Shown: positions 35,294 through 37,111 of the stretch, piece by piece | Position numbering within the stretch: position 1 is the stretch's first letter | How the letters are laid out: every line of letters begins with the position of its first letter | Source of the DNA: Holosporaceae bacterium | GTDB taxonomy: Bacteria; Pseudomonadota; Alphaproteobacteria; UBA3830 | DNA: 37,111 bases | NCBI GenBank assembly: GCA_031288225.1 | Contig: JAITRU010000048.1 | Location: 1 to 37,111, forward strand | Direction: 5' to 3' | The notes under the pieces: model-generated | Seen by the model: the letters and a program-made list of their open reading frames with translations, nothing else | Databases searched by the model: none | Told to the model about the DNA's origin: nothing | Position numbers and translations under genes: made by a program

Positions 35294-36874
35294 GTGAAGA
35301 AAAATGCCACCAAAATTGCTGTTTTGTTGCAGTGCCTGCTGTTCCTAGGTTCTGTTAGCAAAATTACCGCAGTAATAAATACCGTTGGTAACTATGTCAA
35401 AGAAAAAAATGTTAATGATAACAAAGACCATTTCAAATTGATAAAAACAGCTGAAAATGTTGTTAATAACGATAATAGCTTTTGCAACAACTTGTGCATC
35501 AATGGTGCTTTTTCCATTAGTCTCGCAGAAGAACTAAAAAACGCCATCAACAACAATGTAATAAACCGGGATTCTCATGAAAATTTAGATAAAAACCGTG
35601 CGAAATTAGGCGATGATTTTTGTGAAAGTGAGAATAATGAGCATTTAAAAGAATCGGGGGCGAAGAAAGAAAGACGGAAAAAATTGGCGGAAGAAAAGAA
35701 GAAGCTGGAGGAAGAAAATAAGAAGCTGAAGGAAGAAAAGAAGCAGTGGGAAGAAAGAAGGAGTAAGCGCTTGGAAGAAAGACAGAAAAAGCTGGAGGAA
35801 GAAGGGAAGCAGAAGGAGAAGCTGGAGGAAGAAAAGAAGAAGATAGAGGAAGAAAAGAAGAAGCAGGAGGAAGAATGGAAGAAGATAGAGGAAGAATGGA
35901 AGAAGAAGGAAGAAGAAAAGAAGGGGAAGAAAGAAGAAAAGAAGCAGCAGGAAGAAGAAAAGAAGCAGGAGGAAGAAAAGAAGCAGCAGGAAGAAGGGAA
36001 TAAGCAGAAGGAAGAAGGGAATAAGCAGAAGGAAGAAAGAAGGAGTAAGCGCTTGGAAGAAAGGAAGACTCTGGGAGAAGGGAAGCTGGAGGAAAAAAAG
36101 AAGCAGCAGGAAGAAGGGAAGCAGAAGGAAGAAGGGAATAAGCAGAAGGAAGAAGGGAAGCCGGAGGAAGAAGAGAAGAAGCTGAAGAAAGAAAAGAAGC
36201 GGAAGAAAGAAGAAAAGAAGCAGGAGGAAGAAAAGAAGCAGGAGGAAGAAGATAAGAAGCTGAAGAAAGAAAAGAAGCGGAAGAAAGAAGAAAAGAAGCA
36301 GGAGGAAGAAAAGAAGAAGCTGGAGGAAGAAGAAAAGAAGCAGGAGGAAGAAAAGAAGAAGCTGGAGGAAGAAGAAAAGAAGCAGGAGGAAGAAAAGAAG
36401 AAGCTGGAGGAAGAAGGGAAAAAACAAGAAAATATCATTGGCACCGACAAAAAAAACAAAGGTGAAAAAAAAGGCATTGTCATATATACTGCAGGGAAGG
36501 GGCTTGGAGAAAATACTGGGATTAGAAGCATAATGAGAAAGAAAAATTTTGACTTTCAATCCCCAGGCAAAGAATTAGTTAAAAAAATTTCAAAAGAAAT
36601 AGGCAAGTTAATAAAGTGTGAAACTGATTCATTAGGAAAAACCAAATTGATAATAGAAAAAGGCGATGTTAGTATTGTCTTACACGAATCTGATGAACCA
36701 AAAGAAGCTGAAATTATCAAAGAGATACCAACCAAACTAACAAAGTTTAAGAAGTTAGATGTGCTATCAAAAAAAATTCTTAATAAAATAATTAACATGC
36801 TGACATGTACAACTAATTCGCAAAAAATGACTGAACTTGTAATATCACCTCAGGTGTCTGATCCAGAGAGATAG
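35294..36874 (+). CDS. Secreted Glu/Lys-rich protein with a long charged helix
   Basis: This is a 526-residue protein with three parts. Residues 1 to about 28 look like a signal peptide (KIAVLLQCLLFLGSV core). An Asn-rich N-terminal segment reaches about residue 120, with two Cys in FCNNLCINGAF. Residues about 120-375 are almost only Glu, Lys, Gln and Arg in EEEKKK-type patterns, which should form one long alpha-helix (a single-alpha-helix or ER/K type domain) or coiled coil. A mixed C-terminal domain of about 150 residues follows with IISPQ-type strands and two Cys. Internal repeats of 42 and 78 bases show it grew by duplication. The GTG start follows GGGG. No family is recognised. A surface or host-facing role is inference only. 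Confidence 0.75.
   Translation: MKKNATKIAVLLQCLLFLGSVSKITAVINTVGNYVKEKNVNDNKDHFKLIKTAENVVNNDNSFCNNLCINGAFSISLAEELKNAINNNVINRDSHENLDKNRAKLGDDFCESENNEHLKESGAKKERRKKLAEEKKKLEEENKKLKEEKKQWEERRSKRLEERQKKLEEEGKQKEKLEEEKKKIEEEKKKQEEEWKKIEEEWKKKEEEKKGKKEEKKQQEEEKKQEEEKKQQEEGNKQKEEGNKQKEERRSKRLEERKTLGEGKLEEKKKQQEEGKQKEEGNKQKEEGKPEEEEKKLKKEKKRKKEEKKQEEEKKQEEEDKKLKKEKKRKKEEKKQEEEKKKLEEEEKKQEEEKKKLEEEEKKQEEEKKKLEEEGKKQENIIGTDKKNKGEKKGIVIYTAGKGLGENTGIRSIMRKKNFDFQSPGKELVKKISKEIGKLIKCETDSLGKTKLIIEKGDVSIVLHESDEPKEAEIIKEIPTKLTKFKKLDVLSKKILNKIINMLTCTTNSQKMTELVISPQVSDPER
36176..36310 (+). repeat. 78-bp offset direct repeat in the Glu/Lys-rich gene
   Basis: Two copies (36176-36232 and 36254-36310) encode the same 19 residues, KKLKKEKKRKKEEKKQEEE, exactly 78 bases apart. 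The frame is kept. It is followed directly by the 42-bp repeat array. Confidence 0.8.
36293..36418 (+). repeat. 42-bp tandem repeat, three copies, in the Glu/Lys-rich gene
   Basis: Each unit encodes KKQEEEKKKLEEEE (14 residues, four heptad-like turns). The third copy ends in Gly instead of Glu. Unit length is a multiple of three, so copy-number change would alter protein length without a frameshift. Confidence 0.85.
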
Positions 36875-36956
36875 TTTCATTAAGGTGTACCAATCAAGAT
36901 TTAATCTGACAATTGATGTATAATACCATTTCCCATTGTTAAATACAGATAATTTG

Positions 36957-36985
36957 TTGTGATAGTTTTTATTTGATGCTATATT
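36957..36985 (+). promoter_or_regulatory. Sigma70-like promoter for the right-edge gene
   Basis: TTGTGA (36957-36962), a 17-base spacer and TATATT (36980-36985). The -10 is part of a perfect 7-bp inverted repeat (CTATATT / AATATAG, 36979-36999), which could be an operator or an early-leader hairpin. The start codon at 37052 is about 60 bases downstream. Confidence 0.45.
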
Positions 36986-37051
36986 TTTAGTCAATATAGT
37001 CGCGTCGGGAAAAATGTGTTACGATGCTATTGGTTTATCAGGAGAGTAATT

Positions 37052-37111
37052 ATGTACCATAGCGTTGAATATCGGCAAGATGTGCTAACCTTTTGTAATA
37101 TGAATGGAAAT
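37052..37111 (+). CDS. N-terminus of an unrecognised protein (cut by window edge)
   Basis: An ATG at 37052 opens a frame that runs off the right edge after 20 codons (MYHSVEYRQDVLTFCNMNGN). AGGAGAG lies seven bases upstream, a good ribosome-binding site, and a promoter is visible at 36957-36985. Too short to assign. Confidence 0.5.
   Translation, partial: MYHSVEYRQDVLTFCNMNGN

Noticed and set aside
35575-36559. Two long minus-strand open frames (Phe/Ser/Leu-rich) opposite the Glu/Lys-rich gene
   Set aside because: They arise because the complementary pyrimidine-rich strand has almost no stop codons. Their composition mirrors the plus-strand repeats and they have no plausible start or ribosome-binding site.

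Overview
The window is about 37 kb of moderately AT-rich, densely coded bacterial chromosome, most likely from an alphaproteobacterium. The lineage call rests on a set of genes typical of that class: a MipZ-type division ATPase, a DUF2312/GapR-type protein, a TIGR02300 (FYDLN-acid) protein, a DUF2155 protein, a zinc-finger-degenerate DksA, ihfB beside accD, and a phasin. The low GC, palindromic intergenic repeats, a short biotin gene pair and a secreted Glu/Lys-rich protein would suit a host-associated member (Holosporales/Rickettsiales-like). That narrower placement is inference. No rRNA, tRNA, complete insertion sequence or CRISPR array was seen.

Layout. (1) 1-8216, all minus strand: gyrB, a class A penicillin-binding protein, dnaN, an antiporter, rsmH, and the start of an exported protein cut by the left edge. 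(2) 8514-16269, minus strand: bioD-bioA, then an RND efflux operon read as membrane fusion protein, inner-membrane pump, outer-membrane factor. (3) 16701-17912, minus strand: ihfB and accD. (4) 18065-21965, plus strand: a methyltransferase-like protein, a phasin, a periplasmic PpiC-type chaperone, rpmI-rplT and dksA. (5) 22091-25494, minus strand: eno and a polar amino-acid ABC transporter. (6) 26206-27789, plus strand: a DcaP-like outer-membrane porin behind a 700-base gap rich in palindromes. (7) 27903-29771, minus strand: gapR-like gene, pgeF, lolA. (8) 30330-35150, plus strand: a mevalonate-kinase-like GHMP kinase, TIGR02300, DUF2155, mipZ, lysC, and a nitronate monooxygenase/FabK-like flavoprotein. 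(9) 35294-36874: a secreted protein with a very long charged helix, then a partial gene at the right edge.

Most genes are ordinary housekeeping: replication (gyrB, dnaN, ihfB), envelope (PBP1A, RND pump, LolA, porin, PpiC), biotin and fatty-acid supply (bioA, bioD, accD), translation (rpmI, rplT, rsmH) and amino-acid uptake. The least explained parts are the palindromic elements of about 95-108 bp in several gaps (8332-8426, 16459-16566, a three-unit tandem at 25718-26007, one at 29869-29973, and a single arm at 22065-22099) and the repeat-built Glu/Lys protein with its roughly 750-base purine-rich coding strand. Start codons were chosen by hand from ribosome-binding sites and family N-termini, so several differ from the longest open frame. 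All family assignments are by eye.
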